Of a stretch of 61,641 nt of DNA, positions 8,460 through 17,852 are shown in pieces; position 1 is the stretch's first letter; every line of letters begins with the position of its first letter. Both the position numbers and the translations under genes were made by a program. Below the pieces are notes generated by a model that was given only the letters and a program-made list of their open reading frames with translations, was not told where the DNA came from and searched no databases. Source of the stretch: Herbaspirillum frisingense GSF30 (lineage in GTDB: Bacteria; Pseudomonadota; Gammaproteobacteria; Burkholderiales; Burkholderiaceae_D); NCBI RefSeq assembly GCF_000300975.2, contig NZ_AEEC02000031.1, positions 1 to 61,641 of the forward strand, in the 5' to 3' direction.

Positions 8460-9341
8460 TTACTTGCTGTCAGCCGTCGTGTTCGTTGCAGCCGTCACGG
8501 CTGGCGCGGTCGCTGCGGCACTGATGGCCACCGTGGTCGGAGCCGCCGCAGTGGGTGTCAGGGCCGGCACCGGCGCGGCTTGCGAGCCTGGGACCAGGGC
8601 CGGAGCAGGTGCTGCGGCCGGGCTTGGGGCCGGGACGACAGGCAACGGACGATCCAGTGCCTCGGCTGGAAGCTGGATGGTGGGCGCAGCGGCCGAAGGC
8701 GTGGTCGGCAGCTTGGCAACGCGGCGCGGCAGCTTGGCTTCGGCGAGCTTCTTTTTCTGCTCTTCGGACAATTGCTGGTACTTGGTCCACTGCTCGTGCT
8801 TTTCTTCCGCATCGAGCTTCTTGGCGCGGGCGTAGTTGGTGCGGGCGGCGCTGCGCTGTGCCGGGGTCAGTTTGACCCAGTCGCGCATGCGTTCATGCAG
8901 GCGCTGTTGCTCTTCCGGCTTCATTTTGGCGTAACGCTTGCCGATTTCCAGCCATTTTTCTTTCTGCAGCTCGCTCATGCGCGGCCACTCGACGGTCAGC
9001 GGTTCCAGTGCTTCGTGCTGGGCTTGCGAGAGATTGGCCCAGGCCAGCTTGCTCTCGGGCTTGCGGGTGGCGGTTTTGGTGGCGGACTTGGCGGGATGGG
9101 AGGTGCCTGTCGAGGTAGCTGCTGTTGCCGCAGCGGCCGGTGCTGTCGGCGCAGCTGCGGTGCCAGCGTTGGCCGGGCTGGCTACAGGTGGCGATGCCGG
9201 GGTGGCAGCGGGTGCGACGGTTTGCGTGTTCTGCGCCACGGTCCAGGCGCAGCTCAATCCACCGGCCAGCACGGCCAGCGCCAGCGCGATGCGCGAAAGG
9301 CGGGCGTAGGCGTTGACGGGAGTGCCGGTGGTCTTGCGCAT
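8460..9341 (-). CDS. DUF3106 domain-containing exported or anchored protein
   Basis: A 293-residue protein. An N-terminal hydrophobic segment (LSRIALALAVLAGGLSCAW) could be a signal peptide or anchor. An Ala/Pro/Thr-rich linker follows. The central DUF3106 region, residues about 85-190, has repeated short motifs of the type LSQAQHEALEPLTVEWPRMS, LQKEKWLEIGKRYAKM and EQQRLHERMRDWVKLTPAQR, with regularly spaced Trp. The last 100 residues are again low-complexity Ala/Pro. The start was placed at the ATG at 9341 with AAAAGGGACA upstream inside the end of the preceding gene; the frame is open further but reads as noise. Function unknown. Confidence 0.85.
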   Translation of the reverse strand: MRKTTGTPVNAYARLSRIALALAVLAGGLSCAWTVAQNTQTVAPAATPASPPVASPANAGTAAAPTAPAAAATAATSTGTSHPAKSATKTATRKPESKLAWANLSQAQHEALEPLTVEWPRMSELQKEKWLEIGKRYAKMKPEEQQRLHERMRDWVKLTPAQRSAARTNYARAKKLDAEEKHEQWTKYQQLSEEQKKKLAEAKLPRRVAKLPTTPSAAAPTIQLPAEALDRPLPVVPAPSPAAAPAPALVPGSQAAPVPALTPTAAAPTTVAISAAATAPAVTAATNTTADSK

Positions 9342-9345
9342 CGTT

Positions 9346-9753
9346 TTATTGTCCCTTTTCTGCCAGGAAGGCGTTGAAACCATGGTCCAGGTAAGCCGAC
9401 AGCGGCAGCTCGTCGGAGAGCACGGCCGCATCGATGTCGGCCAGGTAGGAGACGCGCTTGGCGTTCTCGTGCTGATAGATGCCGGCAAAGAGGATGATGC
9501 CCACCAGCAGTGGCGCGGCCACTCCCAGGCGGTTCCACCAGGACGGGCTTTCCTGATGCAGCATGCCGCCGCCGAAGGCGCCTGCCAGCACGGGCTGTTC
9601 GACGCGCACGGTCATGGGCGTGTGTTTCTTGCGTGCCAGCGCGACCCGGCGTGCAGCAGCCAGGCTTTGCAGGGTGTCGTCGGACAGGTTGTCCAGATTG
9701 GCGTCAAGCGCCAGCTTCACCTTGTAGGCGAATTGCATTTCCTTGTTCTTCAT
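9346..9753 (-). CDS. DUF3619 family one-span membrane protein (putative anti-sigma factor)
   Basis: A 135-residue protein with a cytoplasmic N-terminal region (MQFAYKVKLALDANLDNL through AAARRVALARKK), one membrane span around residues 77-98 (LGVAAPLLVGIILFAGIY) and a C-terminal tail ending in SAYLDHGFNAFLAEKG. Its start codon overlaps the sigma-factor stop as ATGA (9750-9753), so the two are translationally coupled, with AAAGGAATC as ribosome site. Being a small inner-membrane protein coupled to a sigma factor, it fits an anti-sigma role. This is inference; it has no zinc (ZAS) motif. Confidence 0.88.
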   Translation of the reverse strand: MKNKEMQFAYKVKLALDANLDNLSDDTLQSLAAARRVALARKKHTPMTVRVEQPVLAGAFGGGMLHQESPSWWNRLGVAAPLLVGIILFAGIYQHENAKRVSYLADIDAAVLSDELPLSAYLDHGFNAFLAEKGQ

Positions 9754-10328
9754 AATGAGATTCCTTTGGCTCTTAGAGCTTGAGCCAGCGCGTGAGTTGC
9801 GCGGGAGCAATGGGTTTTTACGCTACCTTCGGAGCAACCCATGGCGGCGGCCGTTTCCGCCACGTCCATGTCCTGCCAATAACGCATCAGGAATGCTTCC
9901 CGTTGACGCGTAGGCAGCTTTTGTATTTCGGCATCGATCAGGTTCAGGGTCTGCTCGCGCTCGACCTTGTCGGCGCTGGATTCGGCGGCTTCGGAGCCGT
10001 CTTCCGATTCCAGGCTTTCGAGGACGTCGAAGTCGTCCGGGCCGTCGCCATCGCTGTGGTTGCCGCCAAAGCTGGAGAACAGGCTCACCCAGGTGTTGCG
10101 CACCTTTTCGCGGCGGAAGAAGTCATGGATGGTGTTTTGCAGGATGCGCTGGAACAGCATCGGCAATTCGCCGACCGGTTTGTCGCCGTATTTCTCGGCC
10201 AGCTTGATCATCGCATCCTGAACGATGTCCAACGCGGCTTCGTCCTTGCGCACGGCATACACCGCCTGTTTGAAGGCGCGGCGTTCGACACTTTCAAGAA
10301 AATCGGAGAGTTCTTTGTCAGTTGCCAT
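9750..10328 (-). CDS. RNA polymerase sigma-70 family (ECF-like) sigma factor
   Basis: A 192-residue sigma factor. Region 2 is seen in FKQAVYAVRKDEAALDIVQD and LPMLFQRILQNTIHDFFRRE. Region 4 is RQREAFLMRYWQDMDVAETA followed by the recognition helix MGCSEGSVKTHCSRATHALA. Between them is an acidic linker (SDGDGPDDFDVLESLESED), longer than in typical ECF factors. The ATG at 10328 is chosen; a TTG at 10370 is the alternative. It heads a row with DUF3619 and DUF3106 and is divergent from the ilv operon. Confidence 0.93.
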   Translation of the reverse strand: MATDKELSDFLESVERRAFKQAVYAVRKDEAALDIVQDAMIKLAEKYGDKPVGELPMLFQRILQNTIHDFFRREKVRNTWVSLFSSFGGNHSDGDGPDDFDVLESLESEDGSEAAESSADKVEREQTLNLIDAEIQKLPTRQREAFLMRYWQDMDVAETAAAMGCSEGSVKTHCSRATHALAQALRAKGISL

Positions 10329-10884
10329 GCAATACGGTGTGCCGGATGGGTTGCCGGCCAACACGGGCAAAGAGGTTCATGTCTGGCCAGCCGAAATGCG
10401 AAAAATGCAAGAAATCGTCAAAAAGCAGACCGAATGCTAGCAAAGTTGGCTGTCTTTGTCCTGAAGTTTATCCCCGCGCGGCGCCACAAACGCGAGTGCA
10501 GCCGATCATTTCGCCGCCATTCCACCTGAATTAGCTTGACCAAAATGATGCAACGCATTACTGTCCTGTTTCCCGCCTCCCACATCTGGGGCGTTTTTGT
10601 TCCTTGCCGGTGCTTCACATAAGGTCGTGCCGGTGCAGGAAATGCTTTATAGGTTTAAAGCTTGTTTGTTCTAACCCGTGCCACAAGCGCGAGGAATCAG
10701 TAAGAGTCGAACTTGTACCAAGGCTGAACGAGTCGCGTTGAGCGGCGTTTCAAACTCCACTACGGTTGGAGCGCAGAAACGGCGTGACCGCACAATAAAG
10801 GGATGCTGCCGGCAAGACGACGAATGCGATTCCGTCAGGAGAGAACATCCGATCAATTTCCAATGGACCTTGAAAGGAAGCAGC
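10329..10884. other. Intergenic region upstream of ilvB
   Basis: A 556-base region between the divergent sigma-factor gene and ilvB. It holds a candidate promoter (10536-10564), a hairpin followed by T5 (10574-10598), and a long leader. A frame at 10379-10534 (51 codons, with KCEKC and CLC) has AGAGG upstream but non-typical codon use, so I do not call it a gene. Confidence 0.5.
10536..10564 (+). promoter_or_regulatory. Candidate sigma-70 promoter upstream of ilvBHC
   Basis: TTGACC and TACTGT are separated by 17 bases. It would give a leader of about 315 bases before ilvB. A second, weaker pair (TTGAGC, 17, TACGGT) lies at 10738-10766, so the true start is open. Confidence 0.35.
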
Positions 10885-12603
10885 ATGAGTGCTGAGCAAC
10901 TCACCGGCGCGGATATACTCGTCCGTTGCCTGGCTGAAGAGGGTGTTGAACACGTCTTCGGCTATCCTGGTGGCGCCGTCCTCTATATCTACGACGCAAT
11001 CTTCAAGCAAGACAAATTCCAGCACATCCTGGTTCGTCACGAACAGGCTGCCGTGCACGCTGCGGACGCGTATTCGCGTAGCTCGCAACGGGTCGGCGTG
11101 GCCATCGTCACCTCCGGCCCCGGTGTGACCAATGCCGTCACCGGCCTGGCCACGGCCTACATGGACTCCATCCCCATGGTGGTGATCTCCGGCCAGGTGC
11201 CGTCGACCGCCATCGGTCAGGACGCGTTCCAGGAGTGCGACACCGTCGGTATCACCCGCCCCTGCGTGAAGCACAACTTCCTCGTGAAGGATGTGAAGGA
11301 CCTGGCGGAAACCGTCAAGAAGGCCTTCTATATCGCCACCACCGGCCGTCCCGGCCCCGTGCTGGTCGATATCCCGAAGGACATCACCATGCATACCTGC
11401 GCCTACGAGTATCCGAAGGCGGTGGAAATGCGTTCCTACAAGCCGGTCGACAAGGGCCACTCGGGCCAGATCCGCAAGGCACTGCAGCTGCTGCTGTCGG
11501 CCGAGCGTCCGATGATCTACACCGGCGGCGGCATCATCCTGGCCAATGCCTCGCCCGAGTTGAACAAGCTGGTCGATCGCCTGGGCTATCCCTGTACCAA
11601 CACCCTGATGGGCCTGGGTGCCTATCGTTCGTCCAGCGACAAGTTCGTGGGCATGCCCGGCATGCACGGCACCTACGAAGCCAACATGGCCATGCAGCAC
11701 TGCGACGTGCTCATCGCCATCGGTGCCCGTTTCGACGACCGTGTGATCGGCAATCCGAAGCATTTCGCCTCGAACGCCCGCAAGATCATCCATATCGATA
11801 TCGACCCGTCGTCGATTTCCAAGCGCGTCAAGGTCGACATCCCCATCGTGGGCAATGTCAAGGACGTGCTGCAGGAAATGCTGGTCCAGCTGGATGCCGC
11901 CGAGACCCGCCAGAACGGCGCGGCGCTGGACAACTGGTGGAAGCAGATCAACGAGTGGCGCAAGCGTGATTGCCTCAAGTTCGCTACCTCGGACGAATTC
12001 ATCAAGCCGCAATCTGTGGTGCAGAAGGTGTGGGAAGTGACCAAGGGCGATGCCTTCATCACCTCCGACGTCGGCCAGCACCAGATGTGGGCCGCGCAAT
12101 ACTACGGTTTCGACAAGCCGCGTCGCTGGATCAACTCCGGCGGCCTGGGCACCATGGGCGTGGGCCTGCCGTACGCCATGGGCGTGCAGATGGCCAACCC
12201 CGATGCGACCGTGGCCTGCATCACCGGCGAAGCCTCGATCCAGATGTGCATCCAGGAGCTGGCGACCTGCAAGCAGTATCACCTGACCCCCAAGATCATC
12301 CTGTTGAACAACCGCTTCCTGGGCATGGTCCGTCAGTGGCAGCAGATCGACTACGGTTCGCGCTATTCCGAGTCCTACATGGATTCGCTGCCGGACTTCA
12401 ACAAGCTGGCGGAGTCCTACGGCCACGTCGGCATGAAAATCGAGAAACCGGGCGATGTCGACGGCGCGCTGCGCGAAGCCTTCGCCATGAAAGACAGGCT
12501 GGTCTTCATGAACTTCATCACGGATCAAACCGAGAACGTCTGGCCCATGGTCAAGGCGGGCAAGGGTTTGACTGAAATGTTGCTGGGTTCGGAGGATCTC
12601 TAA
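10885..12603 (+). CDS. ilvB: Acetolactate (acetohydroxyacid) synthase large subunit
   Basis: A 572-residue ThDP-dependent enzyme, full length for the family. The catalytic Glu is in VRHEQAAVHAADAYSR; FGYPGGAVLYIYD is the N-terminal signature; the ThDP/Mg loop is ITGEASIQMCIQELATCKQY followed by NNRFLGMVRQWQ. It condenses two pyruvates, or pyruvate with 2-ketobutyrate, using ThDP, FAD and Mg, at the entry to valine, leucine and isoleucine synthesis. The ATG at 10885 is supported by AAAGGAAG. It is the first gene of ilvB-ilvH-ilvC; the regulatory subunit follows after two bases. Confidence 0.97.
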   Translation: MSAEQLTGADILVRCLAEEGVEHVFGYPGGAVLYIYDAIFKQDKFQHILVRHEQAAVHAADAYSRSSQRVGVAIVTSGPGVTNAVTGLATAYMDSIPMVVISGQVPSTAIGQDAFQECDTVGITRPCVKHNFLVKDVKDLAETVKKAFYIATTGRPGPVLVDIPKDITMHTCAYEYPKAVEMRSYKPVDKGHSGQIRKALQLLLSAERPMIYTGGGIILANASPELNKLVDRLGYPCTNTLMGLGAYRSSSDKFVGMPGMHGTYEANMAMQHCDVLIAIGARFDDRVIGNPKHFASNARKIIHIDIDPSSISKRVKVDIPIVGNVKDVLQEMLVQLDAAETRQNGAALDNWWKQINEWRKRDCLKFATSDEFIKPQSVVQKVWEVTKGDAFITSDVGQHQMWAAQYYGFDKPRRWINSGGLGTMGVGLPYAMGVQMANPDATVACITGEASIQMCIQELATCKQYHLTPKIILLNNRFLGMVRQWQQIDYGSRYSESYMDSLPDFNKLAESYGHVGMKIEKPGDVDGALREAFAMKDRLVFMNFITDQTENVWPMVKAGKGLTEMLLGSEDL

Positions 12604-12605
12604 TC

Positions 12606-13097
12606 ATGCGCCATATCATTTCTGTGCTGCTGGAAAACGAAGCCGGCGCATTGTCCCGTGTCGTGGGTCTGTTCTCCGCACGCGGCTACAACATCGAAAC
12701 GCTCACCGTTGCACCCACCGAAGACCCGACCCTGTCACGCATGACCATCGTGACCTCCGGTTCGGACGATGTGATCGAACAGATCACCAAACACCTGAAC
12801 CGCCTGATCGAGGTGGTGAAGGTCGTCGATCTGACGGAAGGCGCGCACATCGAGCGCGAACTGATGCTGATCAAGGTGCGCGCAGTGGGCAAGGAACGGG
12901 AAGAGATGAAGCGTACTGCGGATATCTTCCGTGGCCGCATCATCGATGTCACCGAGAAGACCTATACGATCGAGCTGACCGGCGCCAAGAGCAAGTTGGA
13001 CGCCTTCATCGACGCCCTGGACCGCACTGCGATCCTGGAAACGGTCCGTACCGGCGGCTCCGGCATCGGTCGCGGCGAACGGATCCTGAAGATCTGA
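12606..13097 (+). CDS. ilvH: Acetolactate synthase small (regulatory) subunit
   Basis: A 163-residue subunit with an N-terminal ACT domain (MRHIISVLLENEAGALSRVV, then SARGYNIETLTVAPTED) and the usual C-terminal domain (KVRAVGKEREEMKRTADIFR). It binds the large subunit and gives valine feedback inhibition. GGAGGATC lies before the ATG, overlapping the end of ilvB. The name ilvH or ilvN is used for this form. Confidence 0.96.
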   Translation: MRHIISVLLENEAGALSRVVGLFSARGYNIETLTVAPTEDPTLSRMTIVTSGSDDVIEQITKHLNRLIEVVKVVDLTEGAHIERELMLIKVRAVGKEREEMKRTADIFRGRIIDVTEKTYTIELTGAKSKLDAFIDALDRTAILETVRTGGSGIGRGERILKI

Positions 13098-14186
<1,089 letters not shown>

Positions 14187-14201
14187 TCTGCCACTTGTGC
14201 A

Positions 14202-14236
14202 AAAAAACGCCACGGTTCGCCGTGGCGTTTTTTTTC
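14202..14236 (+). terminator. Rho-independent terminator of ilvBHC
   Basis: ACGCCACGG and CCGTGGCGT form a perfect 9-bp stem around a TTCG tetraloop. It is flanked by A7 before and T8 after, so it may work in both directions. Confidence 0.93.
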
Positions 14237-14417
14237 GCCCCTGCACCCCTGCGCATCGATGCGGATGACGGGGGCGCGAGATGAAGGGCCGTGTCGTTAC
14301 CGCTTGTTGCATTTGCCCAAGAACCAAGCGGATGGGCAGTCGTCGAAGTGCAGGGTGAATGACTTGAATATGAAGTTATCATCACCCGTCCACGACCAAG
14401 AATAAAGAGGATCCCCT

Positions 14418-15227
14418 ATGACACCTTCCCGCAAACTGATGTTGGGCGCCGCTTTGGCGACCGCTTGCCTGGCATCGCAGGTCCAGGCGCAGACTCCGGC
14501 GCAAGCCCAGGGCAGCATGCCGGCTGCCGTCGCCACCACCGGTACCATGGTAGTGGTTCCCGCCAATGGCGAGATCAGCGTAGCCAATGACCAGGCCCGC
14601 GTGACCCTGCAGGTTGAAGAGCAAGACAAGGACAAGGCCACCGCCGCCTCCCGTGTGAACCAGAAGATGAAGCAGGGCATCGAGCTGTTGAAGCGCCAGG
14701 ACCCGCAAGCCACGCTCAAGAGCTACGGCTACTACACCTATGCGGTCTATGCCGAGCCGCCCCAGGTCACGCCCCAACAACCGCGTCAGCCGGCCAAGGC
14801 CCGCGCAGTGGTGGGCTGGCGCGTCGGCCAGTACCTGGAGATGACCACCGAGAACCTGAGCGCACTGCCCAAAACTGTGGCGTCGGCACAGAGCCTGTTG
14901 AACCTGAACGGCCTGCAGTTCGGACTGAGCCCGGCGGCGGCCCGCAAGCTGGATGCGGCCCTGGTCAATGCCACCTATCGCAACCTGGAAGAGCGCGTCG
15001 GCTTCATCGCCAATGCCATGCATCGCGCTCCGTCTGATGCCGTGATCGAGACAGTTGACTTCGAAGGCTCGGGCAACTATGCGGCACCGGCCGCCGCCCC
15101 CATGGCCAAGGCCGCCATGATGCGTTCGGACATGGTGCAGGAAAACGCCAGCGTGGCCGAACCCAGCTTCGAGCCGGGCGAATCCACCGTCAACATGCGT
15201 CTGGTCGGCAAGGTGCGTTTCAAGTAG
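14418..15227 (+). CDS. SIMPL (DUF541) domain-containing exported protein
   Basis: A 269-residue protein with a signal peptide (about residues 1-25, ending SQVQAQ) and a SIMPL domain: VVVPANGEISVANDQARVTL at the start, LLKRQDPQATLKSYGYYTYA in the middle, and a C-terminal RLVGKVRFK strand. A Pro/Gln-rich loop (PPQVTPQQPRQPAKA) interrupts the domain. SIMPL proteins are periplasmic or outer-membrane associated; some are tied to oxidative stress, but the activity is unknown. AAAGAGGATC supports the start. Confidence 0.9.
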   Translation: MTPSRKLMLGAALATACLASQVQAQTPAQAQGSMPAAVATTGTMVVVPANGEISVANDQARVTLQVEEQDKDKATAASRVNQKMKQGIELLKRQDPQATLKSYGYYTYAVYAEPPQVTPQQPRQPAKARAVVGWRVGQYLEMTTENLSALPKTVASAQSLLNLNGLQFGLSPAAARKLDAALVNATYRNLEERVGFIANAMHRAPSDAVIETVDFEGSGNYAAPAAAPMAKAAMMRSDMVQENASVAEPSFEPGESTVNMRLVGKVRFK

Positions 15228-15247
15228 GCAGGACCGGTGTCAAGAAC

Positions 15248-15269
15248 TGTCAGCCCGCACGGGCTGACA
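15248..15269. repeat. Perfect inverted repeat after the SIMPL gene
   Basis: TGTCAGCCC and GGGCTGACA form a 9-bp perfect stem with a 4-base loop, 20 bases past the SIMPL stop. There is no T-tract, so it may be an RNA end-protecting hairpin rather than a complete terminator. Confidence 0.6.
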
Positions 15270-15273
15270 GGGG

Positions 15274-15306
15274 AGGGAGGCTATAATCGGCCTCCCTTTC
15301 CGTTTT
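15274..15306 (+). promoter_or_regulatory. Hairpin with TATAAT in its loop (terminator and/or -10 element)
   Basis: AGGGAGGC and GCCTCCCT form an 8-bp stem whose loop is TATAATCG, followed by TTCCGTTTT. It could end the SIMPL transcript and also supply a consensus -10 for the next gene, whose ATG is at 15317. No good -35 lies 16-18 bases upstream. Confidence 0.35.
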
Positions 15307-15316
15307 AAGGATCCAC

Positions 15317-15847
15317 ATGCGGAACATCGCCAAGCTCATCCTTCCCGTCGCGGCCGTCCTGCTGGCCGGTAGCGCCCATGCCGACATCTGTGCCGACCTG
15401 CGGGCCATGCAGCAGCAGGCCCCCTCACATTTCGACGGCTGGAAGAAGGATGGTCAGGACTCGGTCGTCAAGGGCGACAAACGTGGCCCCGTCTACCTGT
15501 CCAATTTCATGCTCGATGGGGCCGAGGTCTGTACCATCTCCAGCAACTCCTCCGTCTATTCCTGCGTCTGGCGCCTGGCCTCGCCGGCTGATCTGGGGCG
15601 CGCCTACCAGCGCATGGTCAATGACATCAAGGCCTGTGCGCCGCTGGGCAAGGAACCTGCCGGCATCATCGCCGACGAACCTCAGCAGCGCAGCCAGGGT
15701 GACCTGCGCCAGGTCACCGAGGTGACCGGTTTCGACTATGCCGACGTCGAAGCGACCGTGCTGGTCGGCCAGATGCAGTTGACCGGACCGAAAGGTCTGG
15801 CGCGCAATGAACTGAAGTTCAGCTTCTCGCATCCCCAGCCCCGCTAG
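15317..15847 (+). CDS. Exported hypothetical protein
   Basis: A 176-residue protein with a clear signal peptide (MRNIAKLILPVAAVLLAGSA, cleavage likely after AHA). The mature part contains three or four Cys (ICADL, EVCTISS, YSCVW, KACAPLG) that could form disulfides in the periplasm, and ends in a beta-rich FSFSHPQPR. I do not recognise a family. AAGGATC precedes the ATG. Related proteins may be restricted to this bacterial group. Confidence 0.8.
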   Translation: MRNIAKLILPVAAVLLAGSAHADICADLRAMQQQAPSHFDGWKKDGQDSVVKGDKRGPVYLSNFMLDGAEVCTISSNSSVYSCVWRLASPADLGRAYQRMVNDIKACAPLGKEPAGIIADEPQQRSQGDLRQVTEVTGFDYADVEATVLVGQMQLTGPKGLARNELKFSFSHPQPR

Positions 15848-15882
15848 CGGCCGCTCGTCTGTACGGCCGCCACCGCCCCTCC

Positions 15883-15913
15883 CGGGTCGACAGCCACCGC
15901 CGGAGTCGACCCG
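15883..15913. repeat. Inverted repeat in the psd upstream region
   Basis: CGGGTCGAC and GTCGACCCG form a 9-bp stem around a 13-base loop, 36 bases past the preceding gene. It lacks a T-tract. Confidence 0.5.
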
Positions 15914-15989
15914 CCCCGCGGGCGGATTGGCAAAACCTCTCCCAGACCGTCAAATAGCGCCCGCCAAGCGCCCCGGGCGGCGCATTTCG

Positions 15990-16017
15990 TTGCATTTAAT
16001 GGGCGCTGGACTAGAAT
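15990..16017 (+). promoter_or_regulatory. Predicted sigma-70 promoter of psd-pssA
   Basis: TTGCAT and TAGAAT are separated by 16 bases. The implied transcript begins near 16024, about 50 bases before the psd start codon. Confidence 0.6.
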
Positions 16018-16073
16018 AGGCACGCTTTTACTTTTGAACTTTCCGCGAGCACTGCGCGATCATTGGAGCAACA

Positions 16074-16718
16074 TTGAACAATAACCACTATCCCCACCCC
16101 ATTATCGCCCGCGAAGGCTGGCCCTTCCTGACCATCGCCGTGGTCGTGGCACTGCTGGCCACCTATTTCTGCGGCGCCTGGTCCTTCCCGCTGTGGATCA
16201 TTGCGCTGTTCGTGCTGCAGTTCTTCCGCGATCCGCCGCGCGTGATCCCGCAGGCTGCCAATGCGGTGCTGTCGCCGGCCGATGGCCGTATCGTGGTGGT
16301 GGCTCGCGCCCATGATCCCTATACCGACCGTGAAGCCCTGAAGATCAGCGTCTTCATGAACGTCTTCAACGTCCACTCCAACCGTTCCCCGGTGGATGGC
16401 AAGATCGAGAAGGTGCAATACTTCCCCGGCAAGTTCGTCAATGCCGACCTCGACAAGGCCTCGCTGGAAAACGAGCGCAATGCCCTGGCCATCACCACCA
16501 CCAGCGGTCACAGCGTGACCTGCGTGCAAGTGGCCGGCCTGATCGCCCGCCGCATCCTGTGCTACGTCAAGGCCGGTGACACCCTGGCCCGTGGCCAGCG
16601 CTACGGTTTCATCCGCTTCGGCTCGCGGGTGGACGTGTACCTGCCGCTGACCGCTATCCCCAAGGTCAGCGTGGGTGAAAAGGTTTCCGCGACCGAAACC
16701 ATTCTGGCCGAACTCTGA
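16074..16718 (+). CDS. psd: Phosphatidylserine decarboxylase proenzyme (short, archaeal-type)
   Basis: A 214-residue decarboxylase that makes phosphatidylethanolamine from phosphatidylserine. Hydrophobic N-terminal segments ([15 protein letters not shown] and [12 protein letters not shown]) anchor it to the inner membrane. The self-cleaving GS site, whose Ser becomes the pyruvoyl group, is in [29 protein letters not shown] is the other conserved block. The start is an unusual TTG at 16074, preceded by TTGGAGCAAC; no nearer ATG exists in frame before the conserved region. pssA, which makes its substrate, follows. Confidence 0.93.
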   Translation: MNNNHYPHPIIAREGWPFLTIAVVVALLATYFCGAWSFPLWIIALFVLQFFRDPPRVIPQAANAVLSPADGRIVVVARAHDPYTDREALKISVFMNVFNVHSNRSPVDGKIEKVQYFPGKFVNADLDKASLENERNALAITTTSGHSVTCVQVAGLIARRILCYVKAGDTLARGQRYGFIRFGSRVDVYLPLTAIPKVSVGEKVSATETILAEL

Positions 16719-16794
16719 TCACACCTGCATAGCCTGCACCCGCCGCTGTATGAATGAGGCGGGTGGTTTTCTGCATAACCTCTACTGGACATCG

Positions 16795-17655
16795 ATGCCA
16801 ACACTAAGACGACGCAAGGCCAAGGCCGGCATTCCCTTCCCGAAATCCCTGCGCAAGCCCAAGGCGGCGCAACTGGACGAATCCGGGCAGGTGGTGGTGC
16901 GGCGCCGGTCGCGCGGGATCTACCTGTTGCCCAATGCCTTCACCACGGCCGCGCTGTTCTGCGGTTTCTACGCCATCGTGATGGCGATGAACCTCAAGTT
17001 CGACTATGCCGCCATCGCCATCTTCGTGGCCATGGTGCTGGACAGCCTGGACGGCCGGGTCGCCCGCATGACCAATACCCAGAGCGAGTTCGGCGCCCAG
17101 TACGACAGCCTGTCCGACATGGTCTCCTTCGGTGCCGCGCCGGCGCTGGTGGTCTACGAATGGTCGCTGCGCGGCATGGGCAAGCTGGGCTGGCTGGCGG
17201 CCTTCGTCTATTGCGCTGGTGGCGCGCTGCGGCTGGCGCGCTTCAACACCAATATCGCGGTGGTCGACAAGCGCTACTTCCAGGGCTTGCCCAGCCCGGC
17301 CGCAGCGGCACTGGTGGCCGGTTTCGTCTGGCTCATGGATGACCTGCGCTTTGCCGGTACCGACCTCAGCTGGTATGGCTGGGTGATCACCCTGTACGCC
17401 GGCATTACCATGGTGACCAATGTGCCGTTCTACAGCTTCAAGGACGTCAATTTCCGCAAGCCGGTGCCCTTCATCGCCGCACTGCTGGTGGTGGTGGCGC
17501 TGGTGCTCATTTCCAGCGATCCGTCCAAGGTCTTGTTCGGCCTGTTCGTGCTGTACGGCCTGTCCGGCTATGGCGTCTATCTCTGGCGCCGTCTCAAGGG
17601 CCGCCCGGTCAGCATCGTGCAGACCAAGGATGAGCATGGGGACGAGCCGCATTGA
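16795..17655 (+). CDS. pssA: CDP-diacylglycerol-serine O-phosphatidyltransferase
   Basis: A 286-residue membrane enzyme of the CDP-alcohol phosphatidyltransferase family. The signature DG(x2)AR(x8)G(x3)D(x3)D is intact in DSLDGRVARMTNTQSEFG followed by AQYDSLSD. Several membrane spans flank it (AALFCGFYAIVMAM, WLAAFVYCAGGALRL, FIAALLVVVALVLIS). It makes phosphatidylserine from CDP-diacylglycerol and serine, feeding Psd encoded upstream. The ATG at 16795 gives the basic N-terminus expected for the family; an in-frame ATG at 16750 is the alternative. Confidence 0.93.
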   Translation: MPTLRRRKAKAGIPFPKSLRKPKAAQLDESGQVVVRRRSRGIYLLPNAFTTAALFCGFYAIVMAMNLKFDYAAIAIFVAMVLDSLDGRVARMTNTQSEFGAQYDSLSDMVSFGAAPALVVYEWSLRGMGKLGWLAAFVYCAGGALRLARFNTNIAVVDKRYFQGLPSPAAAALVAGFVWLMDDLRFAGTDLSWYGWVITLYAGITMVTNVPFYSFKDVNFRKPVPFIAALLVVVALVLISSDPSKVLFGLFVLYGLSGYGVYLWRRLKGRPVSIVQTKDEHGDEPH

Positions 17656-17704
17656 GTTGCCCGGGTCATGGCTCTTCATGGTCATGGCCATGCCAGCTAC
17701 GCAG

Positions 17705-17733
17705 ACACCCGGCCCCGTGCCGGGTGTTTTGCT
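17705..17733 (+). terminator. Rho-independent terminator of psd-pssA
   Basis: ACACCCGGC and GCCGGGTGT form a perfect 9-bp stem around a 5-base loop, followed by TTTTGCTT. Confidence 0.8.
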
Positions 17734-17852
17734 TCCGGGCCAGTGCGGTTTTTTGGGGTCGCCTTCACATCCGGCAAGTTTTTGCTAAACTGCGTTCATC
17801 GCTTTATATATTTCTTCACAGTTCGCAATCGCGACATGAATGAAAATAGATC

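Noticed and set aside
10379..10534. Small Cys-containing frame (KCEKC, CLC) upstream of ilvB
   Set aside because: An AGAGG lies nearby, but spacing is short and third-position composition is unlike the surrounding genes; kept only as a note.
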